Positions 31,354 to 37,609 of a DNA stretch of 37,609 bases are shown piece by piece. The notes under the pieces are model-generated. The model saw nothing but the letters and a program-made list of their open reading frames with translations. It ran no database searches and was not told the DNA's origin. The position numbers and the translations under genes were made by a program. Numbering within the stretch: the stretch's first letter is position 1; each line of letters begins with the position of its first letter. The stretch lies in NCBI GenBank assembly GCA_024697645.1, contig JAILFH010000035.1, positions 1-37,609 of the forward strand. Reading direction: 5' to 3'. Origin of the DNA: Prevotella sp. GTDB taxonomy: Bacteria; Bacteroidota; Bacteroidia; Bacteroidales; Bacteroidaceae.

Positions 31354-32133
31354 GTGAAAATACGAAAGGTGATTGATGCCCTTGAACGATTCGCGCCTCT
31401 GCCCTTGCAGGAAAGTTACGATAATGCTGGCTTGCAGGTTGGACTGACAGAGGCGGAGATTTCAGGGGCATTGTTGTGTTTAGACGTGACCGAAGCAGTC
31501 ATTGACGAGGCCATTCGCAAGGGCTGCAATCTGGTGGTGGCTCATCATCCGCTTATCTTCCGTAAGTTGGCTCATGTGAGTGATGGTAACTATGTGGAAC
31601 GGGCAGTGATGAAAGCCATCAAGAACGATGTGGTCATTGTGGCTGCCCATACGAACATGGACAATGCCGAAGGTGGTGTGAACTTCAAGATGGCAGAGAA
31701 ACTCGGCCTCGAGAAGTTGGAACCGCTGCAGGGTCCTGTGGTTGACGGAAAGTGGAGTGGAGTAGTGGGAACACTGCCCGCGCCCATGGCTGCCAATGTT
31801 TTTCTGCAGATGGTGAAGCACGAGTTTGGTGTGGCTTCATTGCGCGCCAACGACCTGTTGCAACGACCCGTTCAGCGTGTGGCCTTATGCGGTGGCGCAG
31901 GTTCATTCATGCTCGGCGATGCATTGCGTGCTGGTGCTGATGCGTTCATCACAGGTGAAATGGGCTATCATGAGTTCTTTGGCTATGAACAGAAGATTCA
32001 GATTTGCGTGATTGGCCATTACGAGAGTGAACAGTTCACGACGGAAATCTTCCGCGATATCATTCAGCGCGACTGCCCAGGTGTGAAGACCTTCATTGCC
32101 GAGACCAATACCAATCCAATTGTGTATTTGTAG
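31354..32133 (+). CDS. Nif3-like dinuclear metal-binding protein
   Basis: 259 residues from GTG 31354. Family motifs: 'ESYDNAGLQVG', 'CNLVVAHHPLIF' (His64, His65), 'VIVAAHTNMDNAEGGVN', 'ALCGGAGSFM', 'ADAFITGEMGYHEFF' and 'VIGHYESEQF', which together supply the two-metal site. Nif3/YbgI proteins form hexameric rings; GTP cyclohydrolase-like activity has been proposed, but the role remains uncertain. Many Bacteroidetes homologues carry a central inserted domain and are about 365 residues; this is the short form, near E. coli YbgI length. It precedes the zinc-ribbon gene by 114 bp, a pairing common in Bacteroidetes. Confidence 0.9.
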   Translation: MKIRKVIDALERFAPLPLQESYDNAGLQVGLTEAEISGALLCLDVTEAVIDEAIRKGCNLVVAHHPLIFRKLAHVSDGNYVERAVMKAIKNDVVIVAAHTNMDNAEGGVNFKMAEKLGLEKLEPLQGPVVDGKWSGVVGTLPAPMAANVFLQMVKHEFGVASLRANDLLQRPVQRVALCGGAGSFMLGDALRAGADAFITGEMGYHEFFGYEQKIQICVIGHYESEQFTTEIFRDIIQRDCPGVKTFIAETNTNPIVYL

Positions 32134-32247
32134 GCAGTGAGAAGTTTACGAAAAGAAATTAGAAATTAATATAAGTAATAACAAAGTGACCCATGCCTCC
32201 ACATCGGTCCTCCTTCCGGAAAGGGAGGGAAAGAGGGGGGCTTAATT

Positions 32248-33111
32248 ATGGCAACAAAGAAAGATCCTACAGACCTCTCAGTAGAGGAGAAGTTGAAAAC
32301 CCTATATCAACTTCAGACAACCCTGTCGGCTATCGACGAGAAGCGCGCTCTGCGTGGTGAATTGCCTCTTGAGGTGCAGGACTTGGAAGATGAGATTGCC
32401 GGTCTGAACACTCGTATCGAGAAGATTCAGAACGAAATCAAGGACTTCCAGGCAGCCGTCACCATGAAGAAGGGCGAGATTAACGATGCTCAGACAAGCG
32501 TGAAACGTTATCAGGCTCAACTCGACGAGGTGAGAAACAATCGTGAGTATGACACACTGACAAAGGAGATTGAGTATCAGACTTTGGAAATTCAACTCTG
32601 TGAGAAGAAGATTAAAGAGGCTCAGGTGAAGATTGAAGAGCGTGGAAACGACTTGCAGCAGGCCGAGGAACTGAAGAAGGACCGTGAGGCTGACCTCTCT
32701 GAAAAGAAGAGCGAACTGGACGAGATTATGCAGGAGACACGCGAGGAAGAGGAGAAACTGAAGGCAAAGGCCAAGGAATACGAAACCAAGATTGAAGCCC
32801 GTTTGCTCAATAGTTTCAAGCGTATTCGCAAGAATGCCCGTAATGGTCTGGGCGTTGTCTACGTGCAGCGTGATGCTTGTGGTGGTTGCTTCAATAAGAT
32901 TCCGCCACAGCGCCAACTCGACATTAAGATGCACAAGAAGATTATCGTTTGTGAATATTGTGGCCGTATCATGATTGACCCCGAACTCGCAGGTGTTCGT
33001 CTTGATTCATCCGCAGCAGATGAGAAACCGAAGCGCAAGCGCGCTATTCGCAAGACTACTACCAAGAAAAAGGCTGCTGAAGAACCCGAAGTTCCCGAGG
33101 CAGAGGCATAA
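32248..33111 (+). CDS. Coiled-coil C4 zinc-ribbon protein (HP0958/CdsZ-like)
   Basis: 287 residues from ATG 32248. Residues about 10-190 form a long coiled coil (DLEDEIAGLNTRIEKIQNEIKDFQ..., EKKIKEAQVKIEERGNDLQQAEELKKDREADL). Then comes a C4 zinc ribbon: 'CGGCFNKIPPQ' and 'CEYCGRIMIDPEL' (two CxxC pairs). The tail (KPKRKRAIRKTTTKKKAAEEPEVPEAEA) is basic then acidic, as seen in Bacteroidetes members. Homologues include H. pylori HP0958 (FlgZ), a chaperone that binds the RpoN sigma factor and flagellin mRNA. No flagellum genes are here, so a nucleic-acid or protein-binding role is all that can be said. It is downstream of Nif3, followed by a strong terminator. Confidence 0.87.
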   Translation: MATKKDPTDLSVEEKLKTLYQLQTTLSAIDEKRALRGELPLEVQDLEDEIAGLNTRIEKIQNEIKDFQAAVTMKKGEINDAQTSVKRYQAQLDEVRNNREYDTLTKEIEYQTLEIQLCEKKIKEAQVKIEERGNDLQQAEELKKDREADLSEKKSELDEIMQETREEEEKLKAKAKEYETKIEARLLNSFKRIRKNARNGLGVVYVQRDACGGCFNKIPPQRQLDIKMHKKIIVCEYCGRIMIDPELAGVRLDSSAADEKPKRKRAIRKTTTKKKAAEEPEVPEAEA

Positions 33112-33142
33112 GCCAGTATCTTGCAAAGGTTTAAAACAAATA

Positions 33143-33179
33143 AAAGCGACTACGTTTCAATTTGCGTAGTCGCTTTTTT
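33143..33179 (+). terminator. Rho-independent terminator after the zinc-ribbon gene
   Basis: AAAGCGACTACG (33143-33154) pairs perfectly with CGTAGTCGCTTT (33165-33176) followed by TTT. 10-nt loop. Nothing else is seen in the stretch 33180-33348. Confidence 0.9.
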
Positions 33180-33348
33180 ATATCCGTGCTGACAAGTATG
33201 TGCTTTCTCCAAAAGTAGGCTGATATCCATATAAAAGAGTTGCACGCTTCTCCCAGGTTTTAGGTCAAGTTTGCTTCTTATGGTAAACTAATGACTTCTA
33301 AGAAAGAAAACTCTTCTGACTAAAAGAATCAATAAGGCAAGACACCCA

Positions 33349-34170
33349 TTAAAGTCCTCTGGCCTTGTAGATCTTGTCCTTCGCGTCGTTGATTTCCTGG
33401 AATTTCTTTTCTGCTGCTTTCTTCACGTCGTCACCCAGAGTTGCCACTTTGTCGGGATGGTGTTTCAGTGCCATCTGGCGATAGGCAGCCTTCACTTCGT
33501 CATCAGTTGCTGAAGGCGAAATGCCAAGCACCTTATAGGCTGCCTCAAGGTCATCCTTTGAAGAACGCAGATTAAGCATTGATTCTACATCGGAGGCTGA
33601 GATGCCGAGGTTGGCAGCGACGTCTCGAAGTGCTGTGATTTCCGCATCGACGACATTACCATCAGCCTGGGCAATCATGACCAGGAAATTCACCAACTGC
33701 AGACGCTGTGAATAGTCCATGTTCATGGCTATTTGTTGGCAAGCGCTACGAATCGTTGTACGATAGCCAACACCCTCTTGTTTCTGGCGTTCAAAGAGTT
33801 TTTTGACGATGTCTTCACCTTGCGAAACGGACTGCTCACCAAAGTTCTGACGAAGGAAGTTGCGCAGGAGTTCCATCTCTGAGTGCATCACGCGCCCATC
33901 TGCACGAATGACGTAAGCAGCCAGCACAAGCAAGGAGAAGAGAAACGAATTGCGTTGTCCTTCGTAAGTTCGTTTTTGCCTATACTGCTGATAGCGCGTA
34001 TAGGCATCTGCATCGTCGTATTCCCGATTATTATAGTTGCTATCGGGGCCGTTTACGGCATCAAGCCCTTCTTCGAAGAGTGCTCCGAGTGCGTAGCCAG
34101 CCAGTGCTCCGAGTATGCTTCCCGTGGTAATGAAGCCCAAAAAGCCTCCTATCCATTTTCCAATTGCCAT
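33349..34170 (-). CDS. TerB-DnaJ co-chaperone (DjlA-like)
   Basis: 273 residues from ATG 34170. The -7 box at 34197-34204 lies between this and the more upstream in-frame start, so 34170 is preferred. The N-terminus has a Gly-rich hydrophobic segment (IGGFLGFITTGSILGALAGYALGALF), probably a membrane anchor as in DjlA. The middle is a TerB-like helical domain (VLAAYVIRADGRVMHSEMELLRNFLRQNFG; MIAQADGNVVDAEITALRDVAANLGIS). The C-terminal J domain has 'AAYKVLGISPSATDDEVKAAYRQMALKHHPDKV' with the HPD motif (His238-Pro-Asp). It would deliver substrates to DnaK at the membrane. Confidence 0.9.
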   Translation of the reverse strand: MAIGKWIGGFLGFITTGSILGALAGYALGALFEEGLDAVNGPDSNYNNREYDDADAYTRYQQYRQKRTYEGQRNSFLFSLLVLAAYVIRADGRVMHSEMELLRNFLRQNFGEQSVSQGEDIVKKLFERQKQEGVGYRTTIRSACQQIAMNMDYSQRLQLVNFLVMIAQADGNVVDAEITALRDVAANLGISASDVESMLNLRSSKDDLEAAYKVLGISPSATDDEVKAAYRQMALKHHPDKVATLGDDVKKAAEKKFQEINDAKDKIYKARGL

Positions 34171-34196
34171 AGTACTTCTTTCCTTATTTGTAGTGG

Positions 34197-34204
34197 CAAA
34201 GATA
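34197..34204 (-). promoter_or_regulatory. -7 box for the DnaJ/TerB gene
   Basis: TATCTTTG on the minus strand (34204-34197), 26 bp before ATG 34170. No -33 box at 19-20 nt. Confidence 0.55.
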
Positions 34205-34351
34205 ATGATTCTCAATCAATAATCGGCTTTGCATAATCATCTTATAATAATTTTTAACGGGGGTATGAGCCAGAACATCATGTTTTACTTTATGAAGTCT
34301 ATGCGTTGTGGGGATAAGATGCTTGTACTGTCATCTTATTTGCCATCGTTT

Positions 34352-35443
34352 TTATTCCAGAGAAAGGTACAGCAGGTAGATGATCAGCGCGATCAGTGCG
34401 ATGAGCACGGTGGCGACGATGATTTGCGTCAGCGTGACATAGCCCAGCAGCCGCTTCTTGGAATAGCCGGAGAATTGCTGGAGCGTCACGAAGATCATGA
34501 ACACCGCGAATAGTTGGATGACGACAGACCCCAGCAGGTCGCCGATAATGGAGTAAATACTGTAGACATTCGCGGTGTAGACCAGCACCACGACGAACTC
34601 TGAATAGCGCAGGCCGGGGACGTTCGGCGAATGGCGCAGGAACAGGTATAGCGGCAACGAGAACAGCATCAGCATCAGCAATGCAAAGACGGCGGGGTTC
34701 TTCTCCCAGAGTTTGTCCATCACTTTGATGGTGTACATCATGGCGTTTACTATCGGCGTGTCCATCTTCTTGCTGTCCTTTGACGCCTCCTTGAACTTTT
34801 CCCCTGCCTCCAACAATCTGTCAGCCAACCTTTCGGCCTTTGACGGCTGCCGGACAGAGTCCTTTTTCAGCGAGTCAGCCGGCACTGCCGTTGTCTGCTC
34901 GGCTTGGGCTGTGCTCTCTTTCAGCGAGTCTGCCGGCAATGCTGTCGTCTGCTCGGCTTGGGCTGTGCTCTCTTTCAACGAGTCGGCCGGCACTGCTGTC
35001 GTCTGCTCGGTGGGGGTGGTCTTTTTATCGTCTGAAAGGCCCAGGTCGAAGCCATACTCAACAACCAGCGAAAATGCTGCCAGCAGGAAGAACATCTTGA
35101 ACGGTGGAAAGTAGGCGGAGCGCATGCCGCTCAGATAGTCGCGAATCATGTATCCTGGGCGCAGCATCAGGTCGCGCAGGCTTCGCAGCATGCTGCGGTT
35201 ACCGATGGCCCACACATCGAGGAACAGCATCAGCGCCTTCTTGAATGAGAAACGTCCCACCTCGGCCGCTTGTCCGCAGCGCGGGCAGTAGTTGCCTGTG
35301 AACTCCGTCTTGCACGACGAGCACACGTGGCGCTCGTCCTTCAGCGGTGCCACCTCGTAGGGGCGGCGCTGCCACATGCGGAATGCTCGCAGCCATGCTG
35401 TCCGCTTCTCTTTGTTCGTCAGATAGGTAAGATATTTCTTCAT
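34352..35443 (-). CDS. DUF3667 family zinc-ribbon membrane protein
   Basis: 363 residues from ATG 35443. The N-terminal zinc ribbon is 'CSSCKTEFTGNYCPRC' (about 41-56), followed by 'FSFKKALMLFLDVWAIGNRSMLRSLRDLMLRPGYMIRDYLSGMRSAYFPPFKMFFLLAAF', typical of DUF3667, then several membrane helices near the C-terminus (AVFALLMLMLFSLPLYLFL, VVVLVYTANVYSIYSII, VVIQLFAVFMIFVTL, IIVATVLIALIALIIYLLYL). Between them an extracytoplasmic linker contains three 18-residue repeats (EQTTAVPADSLKESTAQ). The function is unknown. The promoter at 35451-35481 leaves almost no leader. Confidence 0.85.
   Translation of the reverse strand: MKKYLTYLTNKEKRTAWLRAFRMWQRRPYEVAPLKDERHVCSSCKTEFTGNYCPRCGQAAEVGRFSFKKALMLFLDVWAIGNRSMLRSLRDLMLRPGYMIRDYLSGMRSAYFPPFKMFFLLAAFSLVVEYGFDLGLSDDKKTTPTEQTTAVPADSLKESTAQAEQTTALPADSLKESTAQAEQTTAVPADSLKKDSVRQPSKAERLADRLLEAGEKFKEASKDSKKMDTPIVNAMMYTIKVMDKLWEKNPAVFALLMLMLFSLPLYLFLRHSPNVPGLRYSEFVVVLVYTANVYSIYSIIGDLLGSVVIQLFAVFMIFVTLQQFSGYSKKRLLGYVTLTQIIVATVLIALIALIIYLLYLSLE
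34855..35023 (-). repeat. Three 54-bp tandem repeats inside the DUF3667 gene
   Basis: Three near-identical 54-bp units encode EQTTA(V/L)PADSLKEST-like 18-residue repeats; the last one diverges (SLKKDS). The period is exactly 18 codons. Confidence 0.75.
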
Positions 35444-35450
35444 TCTGTTG

Positions 35451-35481
35451 CAAAACTATATAAAAAACACAATACCACCAA
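35451..35481 (-). promoter_or_regulatory. Promoter TTGG-N19-TAGTTTTG for DUF3667
   Basis: On the minus strand, TTGG (35481-35478), 19 nt, TAGTTTTG (35458-35451). The box ends 7 bp from the ATG, implying a nearly leaderless transcript. Confidence 0.7.
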
Positions 35482-35502
35482 ATATGTTTTTCCTTTTTTT
35501 TG

Positions 35503-35510
35503 TATTTTTG
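35503..35510 (+). promoter_or_regulatory. -7 box for the sigma-factor operon
   Basis: TATTTTTG at 35503-35510 in the TTTTTTTTGTA...GCAAAG context. The GTAAC/AAAGTGGC low-complexity run at 35560-35640 lies in the leader. Confidence 0.4.
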
Positions 35511-35674
35511 CAAAGAAAAAGCCTCTTGAGGGTTAGCATTTTCTTAGTCTGTTGGGTTATTAACAAAGTAACAAGGGACCACGGCGACGAAGGAGACGCT
35601 TTCGTAACGAAGTGGAGAAAGAACAAAGTGGCAAAGTAACAATGTGCGGCAACGCCGCAAATGGAAAAGTGAAC

Positions 35675-36202
35675 ATGGAACAAGAAACACTGGCGAGGCT
35701 GTTCGTGCAGCACTATGGCAAGATGCAGCGTGTGGCCCGTACGATACTATACGACGAGCAGGCTGGTGAGGATGTGATCAGCGACATCTTCGAGAGCTTG
35801 CTGCGCGGACGGACGGCGCTCTCGGCCGATACCGCCGACTGGCAGGACGAGGCTTGCGAGCGCTACCTGCTGACGAGCGTCCGCAACCGCTGCCTGAAGG
35901 TGCTCAGGCACAGGCCGTGGCTGGGCATCGCCAGCGGCGGACAGCCCCTCGGCACCCCTGGCATTGAGCTTGCCGTCGCTGCCGATGCTGCTGACGACGA
36001 CGCGCTGATAGCCGAGATCATGGCGTTTGCGGCCAGCCATCTGTCGGAGCAGGAGCAGCGCATCCTCAATCAGCGCTTCACCCACGGCCTCCGCTACAGC
36101 GAGATAGCCTCGGCCGAAGCCATCAGCCGCGTGGCCGTGTGGAAACATCTGTCGCACGCACTCAACGAAATCAAGAAACATTTTAATCCGAAAATGCTAT
36201 GA
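35675..36202 (+). CDS. ECF-type RNA polymerase sigma factor
   Basis: About 175 residues from ATG 35675; ATG 35642 and 35612 are upstream alternatives, but they run through repeat sequence. Region 2 is 'LARLFVQHYGKMQRVARTILYDEQAGEDVISDIFESLLRG' and 'YLLTSVRNRCLKVLRHRP'; region 4 is 'LSEQEQRILNQRFTHGLRYSEIASAEAISRVAVWKHLSHALNEIKKHF'. Region 3 is absent, as in ECF sigmas. A Gly/Ala-rich linker joins the two. Its stop overlaps the start of the FecR-like gene (ATGA, 36199-36202), so the sigma and its likely anti-sigma are translationally coupled. GC content and codon use (GCC, CGC, CTG) are higher here than to the left. Confidence 0.9.
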   Translation: MEQETLARLFVQHYGKMQRVARTILYDEQAGEDVISDIFESLLRGRTALSADTADWQDEACERYLLTSVRNRCLKVLRHRPWLGIASGGQPLGTPGIELAVAADAADDDALIAEIMAFAASHLSEQEQRILNQRFTHGLRYSEIASAEAISRVAVWKHLSHALNEIKKHFNPKML

Positions 36203-36771
36203 TACCTATTGATGACCATAAGAGACTGTTTCCCGACATGCAGGAACACCCTGAGAATTATTCCGACGAGCAGCTGGAGGCCATGATGGACGACCTCGAT
36301 AGCGAGCTCGATGCCCAGGCAGCATGGGAGCGGTTTGAGCAGACCATGGGCCCGGCCGTGAAGCCGACGCATCGCTGGCTGCGCATCGCGGCCATCTTTG
36401 TCGGCTCCCTCTTCCTTGCCGGCATTGCGGTTGCCGCATGGATGAGCCTTACCCCCAACACCCCTCCAAACGGCGAGACGAGCCGAGACGCGCAAAGCGT
36501 GGAAGTGGCAACGCCCGCACAGCATGACGAGCTGCCTGTCGCCTTCAACAACGTGCCGCTGGACAGCATCCTCGCCGTGGTGTCGGCTCATTATGGCAAG
36601 GCCGTCAGTTTCCGCAATGCTGACCTGCGCGGCATGAAACTCATCATGACGTGGCAACCCGACGCATCGCTTGCCGACTTCCTCGACCGCCTGAATGCCT
36701 TCGACGGCCTGAGCCTGAGCTTGCAGAGCGATACCATTGTCGTGGAGGAGGAGACGACGGACGAGGAATAA
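36199..36771 (+). CDS. Short FecR-like anti-sigma factor with DUF4974 domain
   Basis: 190 residues. An acidic cytosolic N-terminus (residues 1-55, 'DEQLEAMMDDLDSELDAQAAWERFEQTM') should bind the sigma factor. A single membrane helix (about 57-82, RWLRIAAIFVGSLFLAGIAVAAWMSL) follows, then a Pro/Thr linker and a C-terminal DUF4974/STN-like domain ('AFNNVPLDSILAVVSAHYGKAVSFRNADLRGMKLIMTWQPDASLADFLDRLNAFDGLSLSLQSDTIVVEE'). Ordinary Bacteroidetes FecR proteins are about 300-350 residues with a central FecR domain; that domain is absent here. It is coupled to the sigma gene and 23 bp before the receptor gene. Confidence 0.85.
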   Translation: MIPIDDHKRLFPDMQEHPENYSDEQLEAMMDDLDSELDAQAAWERFEQTMGPAVKPTHRWLRIAAIFVGSLFLAGIAVAAWMSLTPNTPPNGETSRDAQSVEVATPAQHDELPVAFNNVPLDSILAVVSAHYGKAVSFRNADLRGMKLIMTWQPDASLADFLDRLNAFDGLSLSLQSDTIVVEEETTDEE

Positions 36772-36794
36772 TCATACCAGTAGGAGATGAAGAA

Positions 36795-37609
36795 ATGAAG
36801 AAGCAGTCGCACCTTTTTATATTTTTATTGCTCATTACGACCCTGAACACCGTGCTTCCGGCAGTGTCGCTGGCTCAGCAGGACCGGTTTGTCTCCCTGC
36901 TCCCAGCCCTGCAGAGCATCAGTCGCAGCCAGAAGGAATACACCATCGACATCCTGTCCGACGGTCTCGGCGACCTGCGTACGAAGGCCCATGTGGCGGG
37001 GCTCCCGGCACCCGAAGCCGTGAAGCGACTCTGCCAAGGGCTGCCAGTAAAAGTAAAGGTGAACGGTCGGAAAATCACCGTGCAATACGACAAGCGGCGG
37101 GAGGTCAGAAAGCTGAAGCTGAATGGAAACGTGCAGGATGTTCGTGCGCACAGAAATCTGATTGGTGCCACCGTGGAAATGCTCGATGCCGACAGCACCG
37201 TGTTGCAGCAGGCTGTCGCCAAGCATCACTACTGGGGCAGTAGTGGAGATGGGAAGGTCTACGAGTGGGAGACCAGTGAATTCAGTTTCACGGTGCCAGC
37301 CGTGCCCGCCAAGTATATTTTCCGCATCAGCTATGTGGGTCACCGCACGACCTACGTAGACTACAAGTTGGAGCGCATAGGCCGCCGCGAGCATGAGCGT
37401 GCGCTACCCCCTCTCTATCTGGCTCCCGTCTCGAACACGCTGCCCGAAGTTCCAGTCACGGCCTCCCGAGTGAAGTTCTACTATAAGGGTGATACCATCA
37501 TCTACAATGCCGATGCTTTTATCCTGGCCGAAGGCTCCATGCTCGATGCCCTCATCGGTCAGTTGCCTGGCGTGGAGTTGAAGCGCGACGGCCGCATCTA
37601 TCACGAGGG
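36795..37609 (+). CDS. TonB-dependent receptor, 5' part (runs off the window)
   Basis: Starts at ATG 36795 and stays open to the window end (271 codons). The signal peptide is SHLFIFLLLITTLNTVLPAVSLAQ. Next is an STN-like domain ('SQKEYTIDILSDGLGDLRTKAHVAGLPAPEAVKRLCQGLPVKVKVNGRKITVQY', about 45-100), then a carboxypeptidase-regulatory-like beta domain ('LNGNVQDVRAHRNLIGATVEML', 'FTVPAVPAKYIFRISYVGHRTTYVDYKL', about 109-195), then the start of a plug ('ADAFILAEGSMLDALIGQLPGVELKRDG'). The STN domain marks a signalling receptor that talks to a FecR-type anti-sigma. With the two preceding genes it makes a cell-surface signalling trio. Ligand unknown; the barrel lies outside the window. Confidence 0.88.
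   Translation, partial: MKKQSHLFIFLLLITTLNTVLPAVSLAQQDRFVSLLPALQSISRSQKEYTIDILSDGLGDLRTKAHVAGLPAPEAVKRLCQGLPVKVKVNGRKITVQYDKRREVRKLKLNGNVQDVRAHRNLIGATVEMLDADSTVLQQAVAKHHYWGSSGDGKVYEWETSEFSFTVPAVPAKYIFRISYVGHRTTYVDYKLERIGRREHERALPPLYLAPVSNTLPEVPVTASRVKFYYKGDTIIYNADAFILAEGSMLDALIGQLPGVELKRDGRIYHE

Noticed and set aside
1..37609. Insertion sequences, prophage or conjugative genes
   Set aside because: No transposase, integrase, relaxase or phage structural gene was recognised.

Overview
The window looks like the chromosome of a Bacteroidales bacterium, most likely Prevotella or a close relative. The evidence is: several promoters of the Bacteroidetes form TTGG/TTTG-N19-TAnnTTTG; a tmRNA whose tag reads GNTQYALAA; Bacteroidetes-type families (Wzi barrel, SLBB export protein, DUF3667, DUF4974 FecR-like protein, TonB-dependent receptor); and GT-rich low-complexity repeats between genes. 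No insertion sequence, prophage, rRNA, tRNA or CRISPR array was recognised.

Layout. 1-3.5 kb: the 3' end of an HTH regulator, then two paralogous secreted low-complexity proteins on opposite strands around a histidine-phosphatase gene that carries a 21-bp repeat insertion. 3.7-7.1 kb: a sugar aminotransferase with an in-frame palindromic insert, a Wzi-like outer-membrane protein and a lipoprotein. 7.3-8.9 kb: the initiating phosphoglycosyltransferase and a divergent GH16 hydrolase. 9.6-22.2 kb: a surface-polysaccharide cluster, mostly on the minus strand, with SLBB exporter, Wzz, Wzx, Wzy, four glycosyltransferases, an acyltransferase and a DUF3089 lipoprotein. 22.3-22.7 kb: tmRNA. 23.6-29.9 kb: a secreted hypothetical protein, GH31, agmatine deiminase, a FetAB-like transporter with a very short ATPase, and a DIP1984 protein. 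30.3-33.1 kb: lipoprotein nuclease, Nif3 and a zinc-ribbon protein. 33.3-35.4 kb: a DnaJ/TerB protein and DUF3667. 35.7 kb to the end: an ECF sigma factor, a short FecR-like anti-sigma factor and a TonB-dependent receptor running off the window.

The genes from 3.7 to 22.2 kb form a coherent Wzx/Wzy pathway. A sugar phosphate is loaded on undecaprenyl phosphate (7.3 kb), extended by glycosyltransferases and acylated, flipped by Wzx, polymerised by Wzy with Wzz length control, then exported by the SLBB protein and probably anchored through Wzi. The aminotransferase would supply an amino sugar.

The least explained structure is a set of tandem repeats. Two intergenic arrays (9271-9490 and 23000-23286) have a strict 22-nt period and share a core RRAG-N5-CTYT whose half-sites covary like a stem. 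They bracket the 9.6-22.2 kb cluster. A third intergenic element (8918-9263) is built of 11-nt units in both orientations. A fresh 22-nt tandem duplication lies at the nuclease stop codon (31178-31221), and a 21-nt, frame-preserving version lies inside the phosphatase gene (1484-1651). I cannot assign any of these to a known repeat family.
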